Assembly: GCA_009380075.1 (NCBI GenBank)
Contig: WHSO01000009.1
Location: forward strand, 1-64,000
DNA length: 64,000 nt
Direction of reading: 5' to 3'
Origin: Alphaproteobacteria bacterium
GTDB taxonomy: Bacteria > Pseudomonadota > Alphaproteobacteria > SMXQ01
In this document: positions 41,597 through 49,615 of the stretch, piece after piece
Layout of the letters: each line of letters starts with the position of its first letter
Numbering within the stretch: the first letter of the stretch is position 1
Notes under the pieces: model-generated
Database searches by the model: none
Told to the model about the DNA's origin: nothing
The model's input: only the letters and a program-made list of their open reading frames with translations
Position numbers and translations under genes: made by a program

Positions 41597-42105
41597 CCGA
41601 CCCGAAAAAATTCAACGTCCTGTTCCTCTGCACCGGCAACTCGGCCCGCTCGGTCATGGCGGAATCGATCCTCAACCGCGAGGGGCTCGGCAGGTTCCAG
41701 GCCTACAGCGCAGGCAGTCATCCCGCCGGACGACTGAATCCGTATACCGTCGACCTGCTGCGGCGCAACAACTACCCGGTGGAACAGCTTCGGTCCAAGG
41801 ACTGGGAGGAATTCGCCCGTCCCGGCGCGCCGGAGCTGGATTTCGTCTTCACCGTCTGCGACAAGGCCGCGGGGGAGGTGTGTCCCGTTTGGCCGGGCCA
41901 GCCGATGACGGCCCATTGGGGCTTCCCCGATCCGGCAACCTTCGAGGGATCGGAAGCCGAAACCCGCGCCATCTTCGCCGAAGTCTTCCGCCAGATCTAT
42001 ACCCGCATCACCTTGTTCATCGCCCTGCCCATGCAGAGCCTCGATCGGCTCAGCCTGCAGAAGAGGCTCGACGATCTCGGCAAGGCACCGGCACCGACGG
42101 CCTGA
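41593..42105 (+). CDS. arsC: Arsenate reductase ArsC (low-molecular-weight phosphatase type)
   Basis: A 170-residue arsenate reductase of the LMW-PTP fold. The active-site loop is VLFLCTGNSARSVMAES (residues 9-25), equivalent to CX5R(S), with later Cys (FTVCDKAAGEVCPVWPG) for disulfide relay. It reduces arsenate to arsenite. It overlaps arsR by 4 bp and is followed by aqpS, 6 bp away. The thioredoxin or glutathione partner is not seen. Confidence 0.92.
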   Translation: MTDPKKFNVLFLCTGNSARSVMAESILNREGLGRFQAYSAGSHPAGRLNPYTVDLLRRNNYPVEQLRSKDWEEFARPGAPELDFVFTVCDKAAGEVCPVWPGQPMTAHWGFPDPATFEGSEAETRAIFAEVFRQIYTRITLFIALPMQSLDRLSLQKRLDDLGKAPAPTA

Positions 42106-42111
42106 CCCGTC

Positions 42112-42840
42112 ATGCCGCCCTTTACCCTGTCCCGGCGCCTCGCGGCGGAACTGCTCGGCACGGCCCTGCTGCTGGCGGTCGTGGTCGGCTCGGGCATCAT
42201 GGCCGAGCGCCTGGCGGGCGGAAACGTCGCCATCGCGCTGATCGGCAATACCCTTGCGACCGGCGCCGGACTCGTCGTCCTCATCCTCATCTTCGGGCCG
42301 GTCTCGGGCTGCCACATCAATCCGGCGGTCACCCTGTCCTTTCTGATGCAGGGCAAGATTCTCCGTAGCGAAGCCGCGCTTTACGTGCTGGTCCAGGTGA
42401 TCGGTGCCGTGGCGGGGGTGATCGTCGCGCATCTGATGTTCGACCATGCGCCCGTCGTCGCCGGCATCAAGGTCCGTAGCGGCGGCGGCCAGTGGCTGGG
42501 CGAAGCGGTGGCTAGCTTCGGTCTCATTCTCACAATCATGGGATGCCTCCGGTTTCGCACAACCGCAGTGCCCTATGCGGTCGGCCTCTACATCACTGCG
42601 GGCTACTGGTTCACCTCGTCCACGTCGTTCGCGAATCCGGCGGTGACGGTGGCGCGGGCGCTCACGGACACGTTCACCGGCATCCGCCCCCTCGATGCGC
42701 CGTTCTTCATCGTCGCCGAGATCGGCGGCGCGATCCTCGCCACCGCCTTGGGGCTGTGGCTGTTCTCCGGCGCTCCAGAAAGCGTCGCGGAAGGCGAGCC
42801 GCAACAGGCGCGAACCGTTCCCGCCGACGAGGCCACCTAA
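42112..42840 (+). CDS. aqpS: Aquaglyceroporin-type channel (AqpS-like) for arsenite
   Basis: A 242-residue MIP-family channel with six membrane helices and the two half-helix motifs, seen as HINPAVT and FANPAVT. Found in the arsR-arsC operon, it fits AqpS, which lets arsenite leave the cell down its gradient, as known in Sinorhizobium meliloti. No ArsB or Acr3 pump is in the operon. The Asn-Pro-Ala residues are intact. Its 3' end is only 1 bp from the convergent sulfatase pseudogene. Confidence 0.9.
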   Translation: MPPFTLSRRLAAELLGTALLLAVVVGSGIMAERLAGGNVAIALIGNTLATGAGLVVLILIFGPVSGCHINPAVTLSFLMQGKILRSEAALYVLVQVIGAVAGVIVAHLMFDHAPVVAGIKVRSGGGQWLGEAVASFGLILTIMGCLRFRTTAVPYAVGLYITAGYWFTSSTSFANPAVTVARALTDTFTGIRPLDAPFFIVAEIGGAILATALGLWLFSGAPESVAEGEPQQARTVPADEAT

Positions 42841-42841
42841 G

Positions 42842-44454
42842 CTAAGGCCCGTGATGGGTGGCGAGCGGGCTCGTCTCCGCGAGCTGCATCATCCGGTGTA
42901 GGAGCTCTTCCGTCAGCGCCGCGCGTAGCGCGGCATGGCCCGGATCGTCGTAGAGGTTGTGCAGTTCCTGCGGGTCGGAGTCGAGGTCGTAGAGCTCCCC
43001 GAAGCTGCGCCCGTCGTCGTAGACGGAGAACCGCCAGCGCCGTCCCATCAGCGTGCGGACCCGGAAGCCGTGACGGAACCCCATGTAGCCGTAGCGCTGG
43101 TGCTCCTCGATCACCATTGGCGCGTCGCTATCCCGTTCGCCCATCAGGTCACGGCCCTGGATTCCGTTATGGGGCGCGAGCCCGGCGCGGGCGAGGACCG
43201 TGCGGGCGATGTCGAGGGTCCCGGCCGGGTCGTCCCGGACCTCGCTGATTGCCGGAGCCGTCGGTCTGCCCAGATGAAGGGGACGCGGACGAGGCCCTGG
43301 TAGTGCAACGCCCCTTTCAGCAAGAGCTGGTGGTCGCCCAGGAAGTCGCCATGATCGGTGGTGAAAATCACGACGGTGTTGTCAGCAAGGCCGAGCGCGT
43401 CGAGCTTGCGTAGCACCTGGCCGATGCGGTCGTCGATATTGGCGATCATGCCGTGGGTCAGCGCCCCGGCCTCGCGCGCCTCGTGCTCGGTGACCGCGAT
43501 GACGCGCTGGCCGTTGCGGTTCTGCTTGCCGGCGTCGCGTGCCTCGCACAACGCCGCGACATGGGGCGGAAGCGCGGCACCCTTTCCATTGAAGCTTTTC
43601 GGCAGTTCCATATCGGCGGGGTCGAACATGTCCCAATACTTTCCCGGCGGCGTGAACGGGTGATGCGGATCGGGGAAGGAGCACTGGATGAAGAAGGGCT
43701 CTGCCCCGCCGCCGCGGACATGGGCGTCCAGATACTCGCAGGTTTTGTCGGCGATATAGGCGGTGGGATAGAGCTCCTCCGGCACAGCCGTTCGCCAAGC
43801 CTGCGGGCAGGTGGTGGCGTTGCCGGGCAACTGGTTCTCTGGCCCGACGAGGTCGCTGCTGCCGGGATGATGCGCCTCGAGCCAGCGGGCGTAATGGCCG
43901 ACCACTTTGTCGCCGTGGCCGACGCACAGGTCCACATGGCGGAAGCCGTAGTAGGGCAGGTCGAGTTCGTGGCTCGAATCGGCGAGCCACTTTGGCCGAA
44001 GCTCCTGGTCGTAGCGGCCGTGGCCGAGGATCGTCTTGTCCGCCTCCCTCAGTTCATCGGGAGGCAGCACCAGCGCCGGGTCCACCTCGGGCATGCCGAG
44101 GGTCGGCTTGTTGGGCGACATGCTCTGCAGGTGACATTTGCCGATCAGTGCCGTGCGCCAGCCCGCGGCGGTGAGCAGGTCGACGAAGGTCGTGGCCGAC
44201 AGCGACAGCGGTATGCCGTTGTGGCGCGCGCCGTGGAGCGACGGCATGCGCCCGGTCATCAGGGTGGCGCGATTGGGCATGCAGATCGGCGTCGCGACAT
44301 AGAAGCGCGAGAACCGCGTGCCGCGCGCGGCGATGGAATCGATCGCCGGCGTGGCGATGGCATTGCCGTAGCAACCGAGGTGATCGGCCCGGTGCTGGTC
44401 GGTGATGAACAGCAGGAAATTGGGCCGGACTCCGGCCCCGGACAAAGCAGGCAC
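42842..44454 (-). pseudogene. Sulfatase family gene broken by a single-base frameshift
   Basis: The first part reads as a sulfatase: VRPNFLLFITDQHRADHLG, then the modification site PICMPNRATLMTGR (Cys to formylglycine) and later NTVVIFTTDHGDFLGDHQ. Near 43265 one base appears missing (a GACC run where GACCC would keep frame), and the C-terminal part continues in another frame to 42842 (RDSDAPMVIEEHQRYGY...). Read together the gene would be about 530 residues, the usual length. This is either a true pseudogene or a sequencing error. A GTG at 44454 is the likely start, just after the cupin gene stop at 44468 on the same strand. Confidence 0.8.
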
Positions 44455-44467
44455 TGAACGTTCCGCC

Positions 44468-44884
44468 TCAGCCCTTGCTTGCCGGAACCTTGATCTTGTC
44501 GGGATTCTCGAACACGTAGTTGTTGTCGCCGACGACCTCGTTCTTGGCACCACGGCGCGGATTGCCCGCCGGTTCCGCCCGCGCGCCGAGGAGGATCATG
44601 TATTCATTCCCCGTATTGTCGAGCTGGTACAGATGCTCCTTGGGGACGAGCATGAGCTGCCCCGGCCCGATCACCTGCTCCTTGCCGCCGGGGAAGTGGA
44701 AGGTGCATTCGCCCTGGACGCAGTAGAAGAACTGGTCCGCCGTATGTTTGTGCATCGGTCCCTTGGTGCCGGGGTAGTCGCCGTGCACCCAGGTATGGAA
44801 GTGGTCGGACGAGAACAGCACTTCCTTGGAGTGGCCGAGCTCGAGCTCGGGTTGCTTGAGCAGATCGATGAACTTGACCGCCAT
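44468..44884 (-). CDS. Cupin domain protein
   Basis: A 138-residue protein with a single cupin barrel. The two motifs are recognisable: HTWVHGDYPGTKGPMHKHTA with metal-binding His, and the later PGQLMLVPKEHLYQL. GGGAGGAAACC precedes the ATG at 44884. Small cupins often bind a metal and act as isomerases, dioxygenases or sensors; none is indicated. It is 13 bp upstream of the sulfatase pseudogene, so the two formed an operon. Its C-terminal end is Asn/Lys-rich. Confidence 0.8.
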   Translation of the reverse strand: MAVKFIDLLKQPELELGHSKEVLFSSDHFHTWVHGDYPGTKGPMHKHTADQFFYCVQGECTFHFPGGKEQVIGPGQLMLVPKEHLYQLDNTGNEYMILLGARAEPAGNPRRGAKNEVVGDNNYVFENPDKIKVPASKG

Positions 44885-45077
44885 GGTTTCCTCCCGTTCG
44901 GGTTGCCGGACCGTATGCCCTTTGTGCCAACGACTGTGGCAAATCGACCGGCCGCGGTCAACGCGGGGTGGGGCTGGAGCGGGGATTATTTTTCCCGGGA
45001 AAAGACGCGGCACAGGCCGTTCCGCGGTGCTAAAGTCCGGCCCACGTCACGACCAAATGGCCGGGGAGGGCCGACCC

Positions 45078-46013
45078 ATGACCGATTTCACGCTTCTCAA
45101 CTTCGCCGGCGCCAACGGCGCTGCCGTTCCGGGCATCAAGGTGGGGGACAGTGTCATCCCCATCGCCGAGGGCCTCGCGGCCATCGGCCGCAAGAACGTC
45201 GCCTGGGCGGGCTCGACCAAGGCCGCGCTTGGCGCCTGGGGCGACGCGGAGAAGCGGCTCAGCGAGCTCGCCGGCAAGTCCGGCGATGCGGCGGTGAAGG
45301 CCGTTGCGAAACCGCTTTCCTCCGTGCGTCTGCTCGCCCCTGTCATCTACCCGGACGCCATCTTCTGCGCCTTCGCCAATTTCACCGACCACATGAAGGA
45401 AATGTCGGATCGCTCGCCGCCGGACAAGGCGACCGTGCAGCCGCTGCACTTCGTCAAGCTCGGCGCCCATTGCGTCATCGGGCCGGAGGAGACCATCCAG
45501 CTCCCGGCGATTTCCAAGCAGGTGGACTGGGAAGGGGAGCTCGCCGTCGTCATCGGCAAGCCCGCCCGCAACGTCGCGGCGAAGGATGCGATGAACTACG
45601 TCGCCGGCTACACCATCATGAACGACCTCAGCCTGCGCGACCGCGGCACGCGCAAGGACTGGAACGTCCGCCACGACTTCCTCCTGGGCAAGAGCTTCGA
45701 CACCGGCGCGCCCATGGGGCCGTGGATCGTCCCGGCGAAGCAGGTGAAGGACGTGTACAAGCTCACCATGAAGCAATGGGTAACCGGCGAGCTGATGCAG
45801 GACTCCGACACCAGCTACATGCATTTCACCATCGCCGAACAGATCGAAGCGCTCTCGCGCCAGTTCACGCTTCGGCCCGGCGATGTCATCGCCACCGGCT
45901 CGCCGTCGGGCAACGGGCGGCCGCGCGGCATCTACCTCAAGCCCGGTGACGACCTGCTGGTGGAGATTCAGGATATCGGCCGCCTGCATAATCCGATCGT
46001 GCAGGGGGAATAG
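45078..46013 (+). CDS. Fumarylacetoacetate hydrolase (FAH) family protein
   Basis: A 311-residue FAH-superfamily enzyme that likely hydrolyses or decarboxylates a beta-keto acid-type intermediate. Conserved elements: AFANFTDHMKEM, the metal ligands in VDWEGELAVVIGKPARNV (Glu) and GYTIMNDLSLRDRG (Asp), and the C-terminal GDVIATGSPSGNGRPRGIYL. GGGGAGGG is upstream. It is monocistronic, next to a repeat element. Aromatic catabolism is plausible but not proven. Confidence 0.88.
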   Translation: MTDFTLLNFAGANGAAVPGIKVGDSVIPIAEGLAAIGRKNVAWAGSTKAALGAWGDAEKRLSELAGKSGDAAVKAVAKPLSSVRLLAPVIYPDAIFCAFANFTDHMKEMSDRSPPDKATVQPLHFVKLGAHCVIGPEETIQLPAISKQVDWEGELAVVIGKPARNVAAKDAMNYVAGYTIMNDLSLRDRGTRKDWNVRHDFLLGKSFDTGAPMGPWIVPAKQVKDVYKLTMKQWVTGELMQDSDTSYMHFTIAEQIEALSRQFTLRPGDVIATGSPSGNGRPRGIYLKPGDDLLVEIQDIGRLHNPIVQGE

Positions 46014-46043
46014 CTGCAGACCGAGCGCACCATTCCAGAGGGT

Positions 46044-46160
46044 GAATCAATTTACCCTTCGTCATCGCCCGGTTTATCCGGGCGATCCATCTGGATGCCC
46101 CGGACGTGAAGCTTGTCCTTGGGCCGCGCTGCGCGCGGGCCCGAGGGCCGGGGCATGACG
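46044..46160. repeat. Intergenic palindromic repeat, copy 1
   Basis: Begins GAATCAA; contains the hairpin GTCATCGCCCGGTTTATCCG with its mirror GGGCGATCC and a second arm TGGATGCCCC...GGGGCATGACG. A shorter copy lies at 53475-53551. This resembles alphaproteobacterial REP-type elements between converging or diverging genes. Confidence 0.8.
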
Positions 46161-46183
46161 TTTTAACGTTAGGGCAACACGCC

Positions 46184-46609
46184 CTAGTCCGCCTCCACGA
46201 TCGCCGCCTCGATCAGGCGGCGGTAGTTCTCCGGCATGGCGACGGAGGTGCGCGCTTTCAGGTCGAAGCACACCTCGGTCACCTCCTGACGGGCATGGAC
46301 GACGCCGGTCTCTATGTTGACGAGGCGCTGGCGGTGGGTCGCGCTCTTGGTGCCGACCTTCACGAATCCCGTCTCGACCCTGAGCATGTCGCCGGCCCGC
46401 GCCTCGCGCAGGAAGTCGGTCGCCGTGCGCGCCACCACGGTGACGACTCCGGTGTCCTGCATCAGCCGGTTGGTGATGCCGATCAGCGGCCAGATCTGGA
46501 AGCTGCCGTCGTCGAAGACATGGGCGTACCAGCGCACGTTCATGTGTCCCAGGTGATCGCAGTGGGTGGGGAAGACGACCATGCGGGCGGTATCGATCCA
46601 TTCGGCCAT
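46184..46609 (-). CDS. Acyl-CoA thioesterase (4-hydroxybenzoyl-CoA thioesterase-like hot-dog fold)
   Basis: A 141-residue hot-dog protein starting MAEWIDTARMVVFPTHCDHL. The active-site motif FPTHCDHLGHMNVRWYAHVF (Asp at the usual catalytic position) and the central helix FQIWPLIGITN fit the 4HBT family. It would hydrolyse small aromatic or short-chain acyl-CoA. A C-terminal tail (PENYRRLIEAAIVEAD) closes the domain. It is monocistronic, divergent from the SYLF gene. Confidence 0.85.
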   Translation of the reverse strand: MAEWIDTARMVVFPTHCDHLGHMNVRWYAHVFDDGSFQIWPLIGITNRLMQDTGVVTVVARTATDFLREARAGDMLRVETGFVKVGTKSATHRQRLVNIETGVVHARQEVTEVCFDLKARTSVAMPENYRRLIEAAIVEAD

Positions 46610-46789
46610 GGGGGGCTCCAGTTGCGGCTACGGCCCGCAGCATAGTTAGGGGCGGGTTAAAGGAAAAGGAAACGCCGCGTCTTTCCGCGGCAAACCCCTG
46701 CATTTGGGGCGATTTCAACGCGACCTTCGTTGACCCCGGTGGACCGATCACGGACAACAGCGGGCTTTGTTCACTGGAGGGAAACGCCC

Positions 46790-47383
46790 ATGACCAGGAT
46801 TTGCTCTTTCGCCATCCGTCGCGGGACCCTGATTTCCGTCGCGGCGGCGATGTGTCTTGCGCTCGCAAGCTGCATGAGCCCGGACGGCGCCGATACCGCT
46901 TCCCAGCGCCGCTCGGTCCAGGACATGCGGGCCAAGACCATGGCGCGGCTCGATGAGGTTCATCCCGGCGCGTGCGAGCGCATCGCCAAGGCGGCGGGCC
47001 ATGCCGTGTTCAGCAACGTTAACGTCAACCTCATCCTGCTGTCGGCGGGCGGGGGCTGGGGCGTCGTCCGCGACAAGGCCACCGGCAAGGACACCTACAT
47101 GCGCATGGCGTCCGGCGGGATCGGCCTCGGCCTCGGCGTGAAGGATTTCCGCGGCGTTTTCGTCTTCGATACCAAGGAAAGGCTCGACTGGTTCGTGAAC
47201 GAAGGCTGGGACGCCTCGGGCCAGGCCGATGCCGCGGCCAAGGCCTCCGACAAGGGCGGCGCCTGGGCCGGCGCGGTGGACGTGGCGCCGGGGGTGCACC
47301 TCTACCAGATCACCGAGAACGGCCTCGCGCTCCAGGCGACGGTGCAGGGCACCAAGTTCTGGAAGGACAGCGAGCTGAACTGA
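46790..47383 (+). CDS. SYLF/YSC84-domain lipoprotein
   Basis: A 197-residue secreted lipoprotein. The signal sequence (ISVAAAMCLALASC) has the lipobox LASC, with Cys at about residue 29. The mature domain is SYLF/YSC84-like: LSAGGGWGVVRDKATGKDTY, GGIGLGLGVKDFRGVFVFDT and AGAVDVAPGVHLYQITENGL. This lipid-binding domain is best known in eukaryotic actin-patch proteins; bacterial function is unclear. ATG at 46790 with CTGGAGGG upstream. Convergent with the Dph6-like gene. Confidence 0.85.
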   Translation: MTRICSFAIRRGTLISVAAAMCLALASCMSPDGADTASQRRSVQDMRAKTMARLDEVHPGACERIAKAAGHAVFSNVNVNLILLSAGGGWGVVRDKATGKDTYMRMASGGIGLGLGVKDFRGVFVFDTKERLDWFVNEGWDASGQADAAAKASDKGGAWAGAVDVAPGVHLYQITENGLALQATVQGTKFWKDSELN

Positions 47384-47389
47384 ACGCCG

Positions 47390-48094
47390 CTACGGCACCG
47401 CGTCCAGCGCGCGCGGCTCGACATGGGCGAAATGCGCCTTCCGGCGCACGGCGCCCATGTCGATCGCGAGCGGCGCCGTGAACATCGGCCCGGCGTAGCA
47501 GAAGCTGTGGAACTCGCCGCGCTCGCCGCAGGGATCGCAGGACGGCGGCAGGTCGTCGAGGAGCGCCGTGTCGAACTCCCGCCCGAGGAAACGTTCGTCG
47601 AGCTGTTGCAGATCCACGCTGACGATGCGCGCGTGCAACCCGGCGGCGATCATCTCCCCGGAGAGCGCGCGCGTATCCTTTCCCCATAGCGGAAACACCG
47701 GCGTGATGCCCGTGCCCGCCAGCTTTTCCTCCCGGTAGCGGCGAACGTCTTCGAGGAACAGATCGCCGAAGGCTATATGCGTAATGCCGTCTGCCCGCGC
47801 CTGCGCGACGAAGGCGCTCATGGCGCGTTCGTAGGCGTCGTTGGGGCAGGGATCGGGGAGGTGCACCTCGGTCACCGGCAGGCCCACCGCGCGCGCCTGG
47901 GCATGCAGGGTGGTGAGGCCGATGCCGTGAATGGTGACACGAGACTGGTCCGCCTCGCCGGTGGTGGTGCTCATCAGTCCGGCGATCTCGAAGTCACCCG
48001 ACCGGCGCAGTCCGTGCAGCGCCCACGCGCTGTCCTTGCCGGTGCTCCAACTGAGGAGGAGGCGCGGGCGCGCGCCGCTCATGTCCCCGTTCAT
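47390..48094 (-). CDS. Dph6-like PP-loop ATP pyrophosphatase
   Basis: A 234-residue protein of the ATP-PPase/diphthine-ammonia ligase family. The PP-loop is SWSTGKDSAWALHGL (SxSxGKDS pattern). It also has GDLFLEDVRRYREEKL, GTGITPVFPLWGKDT and a C-terminal LPPSCDPCGERGEFHSFCYA, the EFHS motif and Cys residues typical of the family. Bacteria lack diphthamide, so the bacterial substrate is unknown. GGGGAGG lies before the ATG at 48094. A second in-frame ATG follows at 48082. Confidence 0.82.
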   Translation of the reverse strand: MNGDMSGARPRLLLSWSTGKDSAWALHGLRRSGDFEIAGLMSTTTGEADQSRVTIHGIGLTTLHAQARAVGLPVTEVHLPDPCPNDAYERAMSAFVAQARADGITHIAFGDLFLEDVRRYREEKLAGTGITPVFPLWGKDTRALSGEMIAAGLHARIVSVDLQQLDERFLGREFDTALLDDLPPSCDPCGERGEFHSFCYAGPMFTAPLAIDMGAVRRKAHFAHVEPRALDAVP

Positions 48095-48332
48095 CCGTCG
48101 TTTCCTCCCCGGAATATCGCCGTTGCGGCCACCGATATTATGGCCGGTCAGTCCCCGTTCACAAAAGTGAAAGCATCGCGGCACCGCCAAACGCCTTGTG
48201 CCTAAGGCGGCTTCGTTATTTAATCAATGCGATGGGTGCGTGATTGAAGGTTGTGCTGCACCATCCAATCAACAAGGCGTTGATCGCACGTTTAGGCGGT
48301 CGGCTCGGAAAATTTCGGAAGGAAGGTCACCC

Positions 48333-49568
48333 ATGCTTTCGCGCGAAGACAACGAACGCCTGACCCGGGTCGGCCCCGGCACGCCCATGGGAGAGCTCAT
48401 GCGCCGCTACTGGGTGCCGGTGGTGTTCTCGCACCAGATTCCGAAGCCCGACTGCCCGCCGGTGCGGGCGAAGCTGCTGGGCGAGAACCTGGTGGCGTTC
48501 CGCGACACCTCCGGCAAGCCCGGACTGGTCGCCGAGGCCTGTCCCCACAGGCTCGCCTCCCTGTTCTACGGCCGCAACGAGGAAGGCGGCCTGCGCTGCG
48601 TCTATCACGGCATCAAGTTCGACCGCGACGGCAATTGCATGGACGTGCCCTGCATCGCGCCGGGCACCACCACCGAAACCCAGATAAACGCCATCAAGCG
48701 CCAGATGCGCATCAACGCCTATCCGTGCGAGGAGAGGGGCGGGGTGGTCTTCGCCTATATGGGACCGCCCGAACTCAAACCCGCGTTTCCCGATCTCGAA
48801 TGGGTCCGCGTCGATGACGACCAGCGTTATGCCACCCGCCATATCCAGGAATGCAATTGGCTGCAGGGACTCGAGGGCGGCTTTGACGCAACGCATCTGA
48901 CTTTCCTGCACGGCGGTGCGGCGGAACCGAGCCGGAAATTCGTCCCGTCGCTTTACGAAGTGGTGCCGACCGACTTCGGTTTCGTCGTCGGCACCGCGCG
49001 CGATCTCGGCGGACCGGTCTTCCACTGGAACATCAACGTCATGCTGATGCCCTTCCACAAGATCATCTCGTCGGTGCCGCACGCCGCGCACATGTGGATG
49101 CCGATCGACGACGAAAACACCATGCTCTACAGCATCGACTTCAAGCCCGAGGGTTCGGGCCCGTTCACGGAGGAGGAGCTCGAACGCTCCCGGGCCTACA
49201 ACGGCATCCACACCGAGAACATCCCCGGCACCGACCACGCCGTCCGCAACAAGTCGAACGACTACATGATCGACCGCGAGCTGCAGGCGAGCGGCGAATC
49301 CTTCACCGGCATGAAGGGGCTCGGTATCCAGGATTGCGGCATCCAGGAATCCATGGGCCCGGTCGTCAACCGCCAGGGTGAACACCTGCTGGTGGGCGAC
49401 ACCGCCATCGTCAAGATCCGCGATCTCTTGCTCAAGACCTTGCGCGACATGGAAGATGGCAAGCCGCTGCCGGGCCTCGACCCCAGAACCCATCGCGTGC
49501 GTTCAACGCGCTACGAGGCGCCGAAGGACACCCCGTTCAAGTTCGACCGTGCCAGCATAGACGCCTGA
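48333..49568 (+). CDS. Rieske non-haem iron aromatic-ring oxygenase (phthalate dioxygenase type)
   Basis: A 411-residue oxygenase alpha-type subunit. The Rieske cluster ligands are ACPHR (Cys, His) and RCVYHG (Cys, His). The mononuclear iron site is GFDATHLTFLHGG (Asp, His, His), with bridging Asp in the same helix region. Such enzymes hydroxylate or demethylate aromatic or heterocyclic rings and need a reductase, which is not seen nearby. Start ATG at 48333 chosen for the Rieske N-terminus (LSREDNERLTRVGPGTPMGE). It starts the operon with the TPP enzyme and binding protein genes. Confidence 0.88.
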   Translation: MLSREDNERLTRVGPGTPMGELMRRYWVPVVFSHQIPKPDCPPVRAKLLGENLVAFRDTSGKPGLVAEACPHRLASLFYGRNEEGGLRCVYHGIKFDRDGNCMDVPCIAPGTTTETQINAIKRQMRINAYPCEERGGVVFAYMGPPELKPAFPDLEWVRVDDDQRYATRHIQECNWLQGLEGGFDATHLTFLHGGAAEPSRKFVPSLYEVVPTDFGFVVGTARDLGGPVFHWNINVMLMPFHKIISSVPHAAHMWMPIDDENTMLYSIDFKPEGSGPFTEEELERSRAYNGIHTENIPGTDHAVRNKSNDYMIDRELQASGESFTGMKGLGIQDCGIQESMGPVVNRQGEHLLVGDTAIVKIRDLLLKTLRDMEDGKPLPGLDPRTHRVRSTRYEAPKDTPFKFDRASIDA

Positions 49569-49615
49569 TCCAAGAACACGATCAAATCCAGTACCAACAG
49601 GGAGTACACCGCCCG

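Noticed and set aside
41461-42804. A 447-codon minus-strand frame over arsC-aqpS
   Set aside because: arsC and aqpS have intact active-site motifs; the antisense frame is low-complexity.
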